Below, piece by piece: positions 1-6,263 of a DNA stretch of 6,863 nt. Under the pieces are notes generated by a model, which saw only the letters and a program-made list of their open reading frames with translations, was not told the origin of the DNA and made no database searches. The DNA comes from Crocinitomicaceae bacterium (GTDB lineage: Bacteria > Bacteroidota > Bacteroidia > Flavobacteriales_D > Sanyastnellaceae). The stretch covers positions 1 through 6,863 of the forward strand of contig PBWG01000090.1 of the NCBI GenBank assembly GCA_002729115.1, read 5' to 3'. Position 1 is the stretch's first letter. The number at the start of each line of letters is the position of its first letter. The position numbers and the translations under genes were made by a program.

Positions 1-1
1 G

Positions 2-658
2 TCCTCGTTTGGCGAGGCCACACAAGACGAAGACATGGGTGACGTGGCGTTGTACAACCAAGGGTGCGCCCACATGCAAGCAGAGGACTGGGCCTCAGCA
101 AAGGCGACGTTTGACAAGGCGGCCAAGCAACTGCAAGGCAAGGGATTGGAGGAATTCGCACACTACAACTCCAGCGTCAGCGCCCTGCTGGAAGGAGATG
201 CGAAGGAGGCCATCGAACGCGCCAAACAAACCTTGAGGCTCAACCCCAACAACGACGACGCGCGGCACAATTTGGCCTTGGCGCAGCGGATGCAGCAGCA
301 GCAAGACCAGCAGGAGCAAAATCAGGACCAAGAGCAGCAGGAACAGGAGGAGCAAGACCAGGAACAGCAGGATGGCGGAGAAGGTGAGGGCGACGACAGT
401 CGAGACAACCCAGACGAGCAAGACGGGAATTCAGACAACCAAGAAGGCGAGAACCAAGAAGAGCCATCTCAGCCTCAAGAAGGACAAGAAGGCGACGGGC
501 CGAAGGAGGAGCCACGAGAAGGCCAAATCAGCCGTGCGGACATGGAGCGAATTTTGGAAAGTTTGGAGCGACAGGAACAAGAAGTCCAAGCGAAATTGCG
601 CCAGGCCAAAGCGCAGCAAGGCCAAGGCAAATCAAGGACCATTGAAAAAGATTGGTGA
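2..658 (+). CDS. batC: BatC-like TPR protein, 5' end outside the window
   Basis: TPR protein of the Bat (Bacteroides aerotolerance) operon, expected to act at the cell envelope as a scaffold with the BatA/B/D/E proteins. The frame is open from base 2 with no stop, and the first ATG (35) has no signal peptide behind it, so the true start is probably upstream and this entry is 5'-partial. Numbering from the ATG at 35: two TPR-like helical pairs lie at about residues 5-33 and 41-75 (the second ends in the typical LNPNNDDARHNLAL). A Gln/Glu/Asp-rich low-complexity stretch covers about 87-165. A short C-terminal helix (ISRADMERILESLERQEQ) follows, and the protein closes with IEKDW, an ending I recognise as typical of BatC proteins. 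The 3' end overlaps the proposed batD start by 17 bp, which suggests translational coupling. The family call is firm; the molecular role is known only in outline. Confidence 0.85.
   Translation, partial: SSFGEATQDEDMGDVALYNQGCAHMQAEDWASAKATFDKAAKQLQGKGLEEFAHYNSSVSALLEGDAKEAIERAKQTLRLNPNNDDARHNLALAQRMQQQQDQQEQNQDQEQQEQEEQDQEQQDGGEGEGDDSRDNPDEQDGNSDNQEGENQEEPSQPQEGQEGDGPKEEPREGQISRADMERILESLERQEQEVQAKLRQAKAQQGQGKSRTIEKDW
293..529 (+). other. Gln/Glu/Asp-rich low-complexity tract within batC
   Basis: About 79 codons dominated by CAG/CAA, GAG/GAA and GAC, first Gln-rich (QQQQDQQEQNQDQEQQ), then Gly/Asp/Glu-rich. It encodes a strongly acidic, probably disordered linker between the TPR part and the C-terminal helix. 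Such linkers are common in BatC proteins. The same composition keeps another forward frame open from 372, producing a spurious N-terminal extension for batD. Confidence 0.8.
634..644 (+). promoter_or_regulatory. Probable batD start: AAGGA followed by TTG
   Basis: AAGGA at 634-638 lies 3 bases before TTG at 642-644. Starting there gives a protein beginning (M)KKIGDIPTSN and continuing into a clear signal peptide. The AAGGA spacing is short, and Bacteroidota depend little on Shine-Dalgarno pairing, so the main argument for this start is the signal peptide and the small overlap with batC, not the AAGGA. Confidence 0.55.
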
Positions 659-2381
659 CATCCCGACGTCGAACGCCCTGCGTGCTTGGTTGTGGTCGCT
701 GCTGTTCCTGGCGGGCCTCGCTGCCCCTGCGCAAGCCCAGCGCGACGATGCGCGGGTGGAACTGACCATCAACGCCACGGACGTGAAGTCGGGCGACATG
801 CTTCGACTCTCGCTGACGTTTGTGAATTGCAAAATCCGGAACATCGACCCTCCTGACGTGAAAGGGCTTGAATTCCGCATGGGCCCGAGCACGTCCAACA
901 GCACGTCTTGGGTGAACGGGGTGACCACCTCTGAGCAACGCTACACGTACAATTACAAAGTCGTCGGATCCGGAGAGATTTCCATTCCTGCCCAGACTTG
1001 GAAGACGAGCGAGGGGCCGCTGAAAAGCAACCCCGTCCGGTTGTTTGCTTCGGGCCGCGCCCAACCATCCCGAGCCAAAAGCCGCAGCGGCCAGACCCAG
1101 CGGCAACCTGCCCGAGACTTGGTCACAGCCATTGAACCCAGCAAGCGCACCCTGTACCTCGGAGAACCGGTCGTGCTGAACTACAAGATTTACAACCGGT
1201 ACAACAACCTGGACGTTCGCAATTACGACATCCCAGAGCTTGACGGCTTTTGGAAGGAAACCGTGGACATGCCGGAAGCGCGCTGGGAACCCCAGCTCAT
1301 CAACGGAAAGCGTTACAACGTCGCCACGGTTCGGAAAATCGTGGCCTTCCCGCAACAAACCGGAACGTTTGAATTGAAGGACTTCGACCTCGTGGGGTAC
1401 ATGCGGGTCAATTTCTTCGAGGGTCGTGAACTCACCGCGACATGCGAGCCCGTGACGCTGGAAGTGTTGCCGTTGCCAGAAGCGGCACCTGCCAATTCAC
1501 TGGGCACCTTCGCGGAATTGTCCGTGACCCAAAAGGCGTCCCTCGACAGCCTCAACACCAACGAAGCGGTCACCGTGGAGGTCACGTACCGCGGACGCGG
1601 GAACCTGAAATTTATCCAAGAACCTGAGCTGGTTTGGCCTGCAGAATTTGAGGTCTTCGACGCCGAGGTGGAAGACCAAATCAACGTCACCGCCCAAGGC
1701 GAACGGGGCAGCCGCACATTCAAGTTCGTTGCCATCCCTCGCGCGCCTGGCACCTACACCCTTCCTGGATTGGAAGCCACCTACTTCAATCCGTTGCGGG
1801 CAAAGCACATGACCAGCCGCGCCCCTTCCCTCACGCTGAAGGTGAATGCAGGAGAAGCCAGCTCTGGAGGGGTGTCGTTCAACCACCAACAGGACATCCA
1901 GGTGTTGAACCAAGACATCCGCCACATTGAATTGGAGCCCTCTCGGTTTTTGCCCCGTAGCACTTGGGCTTGGAAGATGTGGGTTCTTGTTTTGCTCTTC
2001 ATGGCTGGACCGATCACGTATGGCGTGGCTGCTCGGCGTCGCACAACGCAAGCGAGCGAGGCACAAGACCGGCTTGGTACACGCCACAAACGCGCGCTGA
2101 GGACGCTGAACGCCCAATTGAAGCAAGGGCAATCGGCAGAGGAGATCGGCGAAGCCATGGAGCAATACCTCATGGCCAAATTGAAGTGGGAACGCTCTGC
2201 CTTGACCCGCGAAGCGGTCCACGCCACCCTAAGCAACAAGTTGCCTGCTCTGGCGGCAGAATGGGACGCCCTTTGGTCGGCTCTGGAAATGCAGCGCTAC
2301 GGCGCCAGCGCCACCCAGACCAACGACTTGGCAGAAACCTTGAGGTCTTTGGCCCAACGAACTGAACAAGCATGGACATGA
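642..2381 (+). CDS. batD: BatD-like aerotolerance protein, signal peptide plus one membrane anchor
   Basis: BatD family ('oxygen tolerance') envelope protein, 579 residues from the proposed TTG start. Residues 1-33 form a signal peptide: KK, a hydrophobic core AWLWSLLFLAGLAA, then APAQAQ, with likely cleavage after AQA. The exported region runs to about residue 440 and shows typical BatD blocks: ELTINATDVKSGDMLRLSLTF, a GPSTSNSTSWVNG segment followed by YTYNYKVVGSGEISIPAQTW, and a second Ig-like module with YLGEPVVLNYKIY, DGFWKE, INGKRYNV and FPQQTGTFEL. One membrane helix lies at about 444-464 (WVLVLLFMAGPITYGVAA), followed by basic RRR and a cytoplasmic tail of about 110 residues. An in-frame ATG at 372 would add 90 highly basic residues read from the batC low-complexity tract and bury the signal peptide, so I reject it. 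The 3' end overlaps batE. The family call is strong, the start less certain. Confidence 0.88.
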   Translation: MKKIGDIPTSNALRAWLWSLLFLAGLAAPAQAQRDDARVELTINATDVKSGDMLRLSLTFVNCKIRNIDPPDVKGLEFRMGPSTSNSTSWVNGVTTSEQRYTYNYKVVGSGEISIPAQTWKTSEGPLKSNPVRLFASGRAQPSRAKSRSGQTQRQPARDLVTAIEPSKRTLYLGEPVVLNYKIYNRYNNLDVRNYDIPELDGFWKETVDMPEARWEPQLINGKRYNVATVRKIVAFPQQTGTFELKDFDLVGYMRVNFFEGRELTATCEPVTLEVLPLPEAAPANSLGTFAELSVTQKASLDSLNTNEAVTVEVTYRGRGNLKFIQEPELVWPAEFEVFDAEVEDQINVTAQGERGSRTFKFVAIPRAPGTYTLPGLEATYFNPLRAKHMTSRAPSLTLKVNAGEASSGGVSFNHQQDIQVLNQDIRHIELEPSRFLPRSTWAWKMWVLVLLFMAGPITYGVAARRRTTQASEAQDRLGTRHKRALRTLNAQLKQGQSAEEIGEAMEQYLMAKLKWERSALTREAVHATLSNKLPALAAEWDALWSALEMQRYGASATQTNDLAETLRSLAQRTEQAWT

Positions 2382-3145
2382 AGCCCCTCCTTTTTGCAGC
2401 CACCTGGCTTCTGCTCGCCATGCCTGGCCACGCAGGTGGCGAGGCCGAGACGGATTGGACGCGCGCTTTTGACGCCGCCAACGCCGCCTATGAAGCAGGA
2501 CAACATCAAGAGGCCCTCGACCAGTACGAAGCCCTTCTGGAAGAGGTGAGCCACTTCTCGTCCGAATTCAATGCAGGCAACGCCGCGTACAAACTGGGCA
2601 AACTTGGCGTGGCCCGCCTTCACTACGAACGCGCAAGTTTGCTCGACCCTGGCCATGCGGGATTGGAAGCCAACATGGCCCTTCTTGAGTCCAAAATCGT
2701 GGACCGCATCGCAGACGTGCCCACTTTGGGGTTGAAAGACTGGCTGCGTTCTTGGCTTGGGGCAGAACAACTCCGAGGTTGGTTGCTTTGGGCCCTGATT
2801 TGCTGGTGCCTCGCTTGGGGGTTGTGGATGGCCCGCTGGCGCAAAACGCGTCCCGCCTCCCGCTCCACCGTGGGATTCTTGGGGGCAGGCAGCATGGTGC
2901 TGGCTTGCATCGGCCTCGCTGGGGCGTACGCGTCACACAAACGCATCCAAGCTCCCCAACGCGTGGTGGTGATGGTGGACCGTACAGACGTTCGCAGCAC
3001 CCCCTCCTCCTCAGGCACAGTGCTGTTTCAACTGCACGAAGGTGCCGCCGCGTGCTTGCTGCACGACACCGAGGGGTGGCGAGAAATCGAACTCGACAAC
3101 GGAAACGTCGGCTGGATCAGCCGAGATGCGGTGGAAGGCGTCTGA
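2372..3145 (+). CDS. batE: BatE-like protein: TPR, two membrane helices, SH3-like domain
   Basis: Last gene of the Bat string, 257 residues. A signal peptide covers 1-21 (MKPLLFAATWLLLAMPGHAG). Two TPR-like units follow at about 33-62 (FDAANAAYEAGQHQEALDQY) and 64-97 (FNAGNAAYKLGKLGVARLHY). Two membrane helices lie at about 135-154 (RGWLLWALICWCLAWGLWMA) and 166-187. A bacterial SH3-like domain occupies 198-257 (VDRTDVRSTPSSSGTV ... GWREIELDNGNVGWI). This TPR-TM-TM-SH3 order is the usual BatE layout. The start may be the ATG at 2372 or the one at 2378; the second gives the classic ATGA overlap with the batD stop, so translation is probably coupled to batD. TM1 holds a CxC pair (C144, C146), which I mention only as an observation. 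The gene ends 4 bp from the convergent peptidase gene. Confidence 0.88.
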   Translation: MDMKPLLFAATWLLLAMPGHAGGEAETDWTRAFDAANAAYEAGQHQEALDQYEALLEEVSHFSSEFNAGNAAYKLGKLGVARLHYERASLLDPGHAGLEANMALLESKIVDRIADVPTLGLKDWLRSWLGAEQLRGWLLWALICWCLAWGLWMARWRKTRPASRSTVGFLGAGSMVLACIGLAGAYASHKRIQAPQRVVVMVDRTDVRSTPSSSGTVLFQLHEGAAACLLHDTEGWREIELDNGNVGWISRDAVEGV

Positions 3146-3156
3146 GCCCTCAGCGC
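3138..3156. terminator. Inverted repeat across the two convergent stop codons
   Basis: CTGAG (3142-3146), CC, CTCAG (3149-3153) form a perfect 5-bp inverted repeat. It is extended by GCG (3138-3140) and CGC (3154-3156) with T3141 as a one-base bulge. It contains the batE TGA (3143-3145) and the complement of the peptidase TGA (3150-3152). It could fold in transcripts of either strand, but neither side has a T tract, so action as an intrinsic terminator is only a guess. With 4 bp between the genes, any stop signal must lie inside coding sequence. Confidence 0.3.
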
Positions 3157-6100
3157 ACCACCTCCAACCGCACTTGGGCCTGTTCGCCTCGGCCATCCCA
3201 ACCTGAGGCGCTGTACACCCCAACTGGCCAAGTCGACACGTCGAGGCGAACTTGCCCCGCCCCGTTGGTCCTGCACAAGGCCACTTCACGCCCCTGAAGG
3301 TCGTGCACCCGAATGGAGCTTCCTGGCATCCATCCACGCAGGGTGGCCTCGAGCGAGGCCGGGTTGGGCAGGACATGCACAGCAGGCACGGCTCCGGTTT
3401 CTCCAACGTCGTCGCCCGATCCCAAGTCGTACAAAATGATATCGTCCAGGGCGGCTTCCACCAGGCTTCCGCCGTCGAGGTACTCTCCAAGCGTGGTGCT
3501 GTCGGAGGCGATGAAGCGCATTTGGAATGCGTCGGTGGGCTCGATCACGTCGGCCACGCGGAAGGCCTTGCGGCGCCACGAGATGTCTTGCTGAAGGGTG
3601 TTTTCGAGGTACTGCCACGTGTTGCCCCCGTCGTTGGTGATCTCCACCTGCCACCAGTCCGAGGCAGGGTTGGCGCCCGTTGCAGGCGCGTTGGCGTACC
3701 ACCGCCAGTACGTCATGATGGGGTTCTCATACGGGGTCAAATCAATGACCGGAGACACCAACGTCGTGTGACCGCCGTCCACGTCGTTGGCGCCGATGCC
3801 GTCGCCAAGTTCCCCGCTGAGCCCCGTGATGAAGGCAAACCCGAAGAACCCTTGGGTGTGGTCCTGCAGCGGCGCCACCACGGTGGAAGGGTCGTTGACG
3901 TCGCTCATGGATCCTACGGGGATTTCCGCCGCCCAAATGCCGGTGGTCGCGTTGTCTGTTGGCAAGTCCATGTCCCAGTTCCCGAAGTCCGCGTATTCGT
4001 CCAAGTCGTCTCGAAGCACGGGCTCCACCCCCACCAGCACGTAATTGGGCAGGTTGCCGTTCACCGCCTTGTCCGCGGCAACTGGGGTGGTCGCGCTGAT
4101 GCCACCAAACACATCGAGAATGTCGATGTAGTACTCAATGACGGTGCCCGCGGCCACGCCAGGAATGTCGTGGGTGAACAGGTTGTTGTCCTGCCCCATG
4201 GGCACCACCGTCCATGGCGCGCTTGGCGTCAACCGGTAGTGCAACCGCATGCTGTCGAAATACGTCACATACGGAAAGACGATGTTGGCCTCGGCTTCCA
4301 CCGTCACCGTGGTTTCGGCAGGCGTGAACTCCACCGGGGTGTGCTCCAAATCCACGTAGCTGAACAAGCGGATGCCATGGATGTCAAAGCCCTCAATGAT
4401 GGCCGCGGCGTTGGGCGTTCCGTTCAACAAGTCGTCGTCGTCGTCGTCCGCTTGAAGCACGTCCAAGAGCACGTCCGTGTAAGCCTGTCCCTCGAATCCA
4501 TTGGGCACAGTGGCTTGCAGGCCCGGGAAGGCGTCCACGAAAAGCGGCATGGTCTGGGCCCAATCTCCGCCCAAGAGCAGGTGTGTGTCGTACCATGCCC
4601 CGCAGATGATCTCACCGTCGGCGTGCACTTCCCCGACAATGTCCTCGGGGTACACCTTGGGGTCGATGTCGTAACGGCGGATGCCGTCCTGGTTGTCCGT
4701 GTAGAAGCCTTTGCCGATTTCGGCAATGTCCCCCAAAGACATGGCCCAGAGGTCCGCGTAGCCCTCGTTCATGGCGCCGTTGCTGAAGTTGGCGAAGTAG
4801 GATTGGTAAAAGAAGTCGTTGATGGCGTGGCCATACTCGTGGTACACCACGTCGGCGATGAGAGAGGTGGCGTTGCACCCCCCTCCCACGTCGTAGAAGT
4901 TGATGCTTGACCCGTCGTAAAAGGCGTTGCACTCGCCGGCCACGTCAATGTTCACGGGCATGCTGAAGTCCAAATCGTCGAATTCCGGCAACCACGTTCG
5001 CATGTGGTCGTGGATCATGTTGGTGCTTCTGTAGGCGCTGGTTTCCTTCACGTTGCCTGGCGCAGTGAGGTTGTTGAAATCGTTGACAAACGTGGTCGGT
5101 TGGAGCGGCGTCACGCCGTTGGTGAACACCGTGGCGAACAACCCACGCAACTGCACAGGCACGTCGGCCACCTCCTGGCTGACGTCGGTGTTGAAGAGGC
5201 CTTCGCTGTCCGTGAAATAGCTGGTGCCGTTCAGCGGAAGCTCCAAGTGAGGCATGCCCATCGCTTCTTGGTCGTCGTAAGGGTAGGCCGGGTGCACGTT
5301 GGCCTTGAGTTGACCAAACACCGGAAGCACAGGTTGGGTGATGCCTGGCACGTGCCCCATCCTGCGCGTCTTGGCTTCTTCGCCATGGCCGGACTCGTGC
5401 ATCACTTGATTTTGGCGCAACACGACGGCCCCTGTGGACATGTCGATCCACGTCAGGTATCGGACCGGAATGACGCCGCGCCGTCCCTGAATCTCCACTT
5501 GCCAGATTGGATGGGCGCTCCACATTGTTTGGCCCTCCTGCGCTGCTTGAACCGGCAGCCAAGCCATGCCCAGGTCTTCATGTCCGAAGTCGCTGAGGTA
5601 GGTGGTGCCGGTGTTCTCCCCTTGTCCCACAGCCATGTCGGCTTCCAGCGCCTGAAGCACTGCATCCTGGGTCAGGGCAGGGTCGGCGGCAACCGGCTGG
5701 AGGTAGGGCCACCAATCCGAGCCCACCATCACGAGGCGGTCGCCTCGGAATTTGGCCTGAAGCTTGGCCCCCAACACTGGAAGCCCATCGAGTTCTTGGG
5801 TGGCAAACACGCGGTCGTGCTTGCTGCCTCGCGCCACACGCACCTCGCCAAGGGCTTCGCCTGAAAAGCCAAAACCTCCAAGCGTCCATTCCCAAGCCGC
5901 AAGGGCGCGGGATTCTGGCGAGTCGCCGGGCAGCACCACGCCAGGTCCGTACAAGCGTGCAGGCACGACGCGGTTTTCGTGGGCCTGCACCCTCCAACCT
6001 GCCTGCGCCGCTTCGGTTTGGTGCCACACCGACCCGTCGCGAAAGGCGCGCTGGGCCTCGTCACTCGGGGCCAACGCCCCTTGGATCAGGCGGATTTCCC

Positions 6101-6197
6101 ATGGGTCGCCATTGAATTCCGGGTTTTGGGCTGCCGACTCAGGAAGGGCGAGGGTCATCGCGCTGAAAAAAGCGACAGAAAAGGTGACTCGATTCAT
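3150..6197 (-). CDS. M36 (fungalysin-like) zinc metallopeptidase with T9SS sorting domain
   Basis: Secreted endopeptidase made as an inactive preproprotein of 1015 residues. The signal peptide is about 1-23 (MNRVTFSVAFFSAMTLALPE, then SAAQ). An FTP-type propeptide lies at about 105-160 (RVFATQELDGLPVLGAKLQA) and a PepSY-like region at about 172-262; both normally inhibit and chaperone the enzyme. The catalytic domain spans about 370-610. It has HEYGH at 453-457 (zinc ligands H453 and H457, catalytic E454), NEGYAD with the third ligand E478, and VHADGEI at 524-530, matching the M36 VHxxGE motif. It ends in a DDDDDDLLNGTPN segment. Then come an Ig-like domain (about 613-722), a MAM/jelly-roll-like domain (about 728-925: VDGGHTTLVSPVIDL, NDGGNTWQYL, ALDDIILYD) and a type A T9SS C-terminal domain (940-1015: VLPNPAS, IRVHDLQGREV, LDVSTWPVGVY). 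All key residues seen are intact. Export across the outer membrane by T9SS with removal of the CTD is inferred. The gene appears to be monocistronic. Confidence 0.9.
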   Translation of the reverse strand: MNRVTFSVAFFSAMTLALPESAAQNPEFNGDPWEIRLIQGALAPSDEAQRAFRDGSVWHQTEAAQAGWRVQAHENRVVPARLYGPGVVLPGDSPESRALAAWEWTLGGFGFSGEALGEVRVARGSKHDRVFATQELDGLPVLGAKLQAKFRGDRLVMVGSDWWPYLQPVAADPALTQDAVLQALEADMAVGQGENTGTTYLSDFGHEDLGMAWLPVQAAQEGQTMWSAHPIWQVEIQGRRGVIPVRYLTWIDMSTGAVVLRQNQVMHESGHGEEAKTRRMGHVPGITQPVLPVFGQLKANVHPAYPYDDQEAMGMPHLELPLNGTSYFTDSEGLFNTDVSQEVADVPVQLRGLFATVFTNGVTPLQPTTFVNDFNNLTAPGNVKETSAYRSTNMIHDHMRTWLPEFDDLDFSMPVNIDVAGECNAFYDGSSINFYDVGGGCNATSLIADVVYHEYGHAINDFFYQSYFANFSNGAMNEGYADLWAMSLGDIAEIGKGFYTDNQDGIRRYDIDPKVYPEDIVGEVHADGEIICGAWYDTHLLLGGDWAQTMPLFVDAFPGLQATVPNGFEGQAYTDVLLDVLQADDDDDDLLNGTPNAAAIIEGFDIHGIRLFSYVDLEHTPVEFTPAETTVTVEAEANIVFPYVTYFDSMRLHYRLTPSAPWTVVPMGQDNNLFTHDIPGVAAGTVIEYYIDILDVFGGISATTPVAADKAVNGNLPNYVLVGVEPVLRDDLDEYADFGNWDMDLPTDNATTGIWAAEIPVGSMSDVNDPSTVVAPLQDHTQGFFGFAFITGLSGELGDGIGANDVDGGHTTLVSPVIDLTPYENPIMTYWRWYANAPATGANPASDWWQVEITNDGGNTWQYLENTLQQDISWRRKAFRVADVIEPTDAFQMRFIASDSTTLGEYLDGGSLVEAALDDIILYDLGSGDDVGETGAVPAVHVLPNPASLEATLRGWMPGSSIRVHDLQGREVALCRTNGAGQVRLDVSTWPVGVYSASGWDGRGEQAQVRLEVVR
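4431..4448. repeat. (GTC)6 trinucleotide run, encoding Asp6 in the peptidase
   Basis: Six perfect GTC copies on the + strand read as six GAC codons (residues 584-589) on the coding strand. The run falls in the acidic stretch just before NGTPN at the end of the catalytic domain. Similar acidic DDD...NGTP stretches occur in related Bacteroidota peptidases, so the peptide is expected; the pure single-codon repeat is what makes it a possible length-variable site. Confidence 0.85.
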
Positions 6198-6201
6198 GGG
6201 A

Positions 6202-6232
6202 AAAAGCTACGACGGCTTGCCCCTTCCGCAAA
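6202..6232 (-). promoter_or_regulatory. Possible Bacteroidota-type promoter for the M36 peptidase
   Basis: On the minus strand TTTG (6232-6229) is followed after 19 bases by TAGCTTTT (6209-6202). The Bacteroidota consensus is TTTG, about 19-21 bases, TAnnTTTG, so this fits at all but the final base. The -7 element ends only 4 bases before the ATG, so transcription from it would start at or next to the start codon (leaderless). That closeness, and the short degenerate consensus, keep confidence low. Confidence 0.3.
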
Positions 6233-6253
6233 ACGTTCCAGCGCAAGGCGCCG
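6229..6253 (-). terminator. Weak hairpin plus T4 after the cysteine-rich gene
   Basis: Read on the minus strand, CGGCGC (6253-6248), loop CTT, GCGCTG (6244-6239) form a 6-bp stem with one G-T pair. It lies about 10 bases past the stop codon of the upstream gene and is followed 5 bases later by TTTT (6233-6230). It resembles a weak intrinsic terminator separating the cysteine-rich gene from the peptidase gene. The stem is short and the T run is offset, so readthrough is possible. Confidence 0.3.
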
Positions 6254-6263
6254 TGAGGTGGCC

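Noticed and set aside
372..641. N-terminal extension of batD from the ATG at 372
   Set aside because: The residues are a second-frame reading of the batC Gln/Glu-rich tract, highly basic and low-complexity, and they would bury the signal peptide.
528..1358. 276-codon minus-strand frame opposite batC/batD
   Set aside because: It overlaps two well-supported genes and its translation looks like a complement shadow with no domain.
1964..2365. 133-codon + strand frame inside the batD C-terminal part
   Set aside because: Another frame of a supported gene; Arg/Gly/Ala-rich with no domain or start signal.
3252..4910. 552-codon open frame on the + strand opposite the peptidase
   Set aside because: It is antisense to a gene with a complete set of domains and an intact active site. 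The translation is rich in Val, His, Arg and Gly, as expected from a GC-rich complement, and has no recognisable domain.
5004..5864. 286-codon open frame on the + strand opposite the peptidase propeptide
   Set aside because: Same composition signature as the other antisense frame; no signal peptide, domain or start context.
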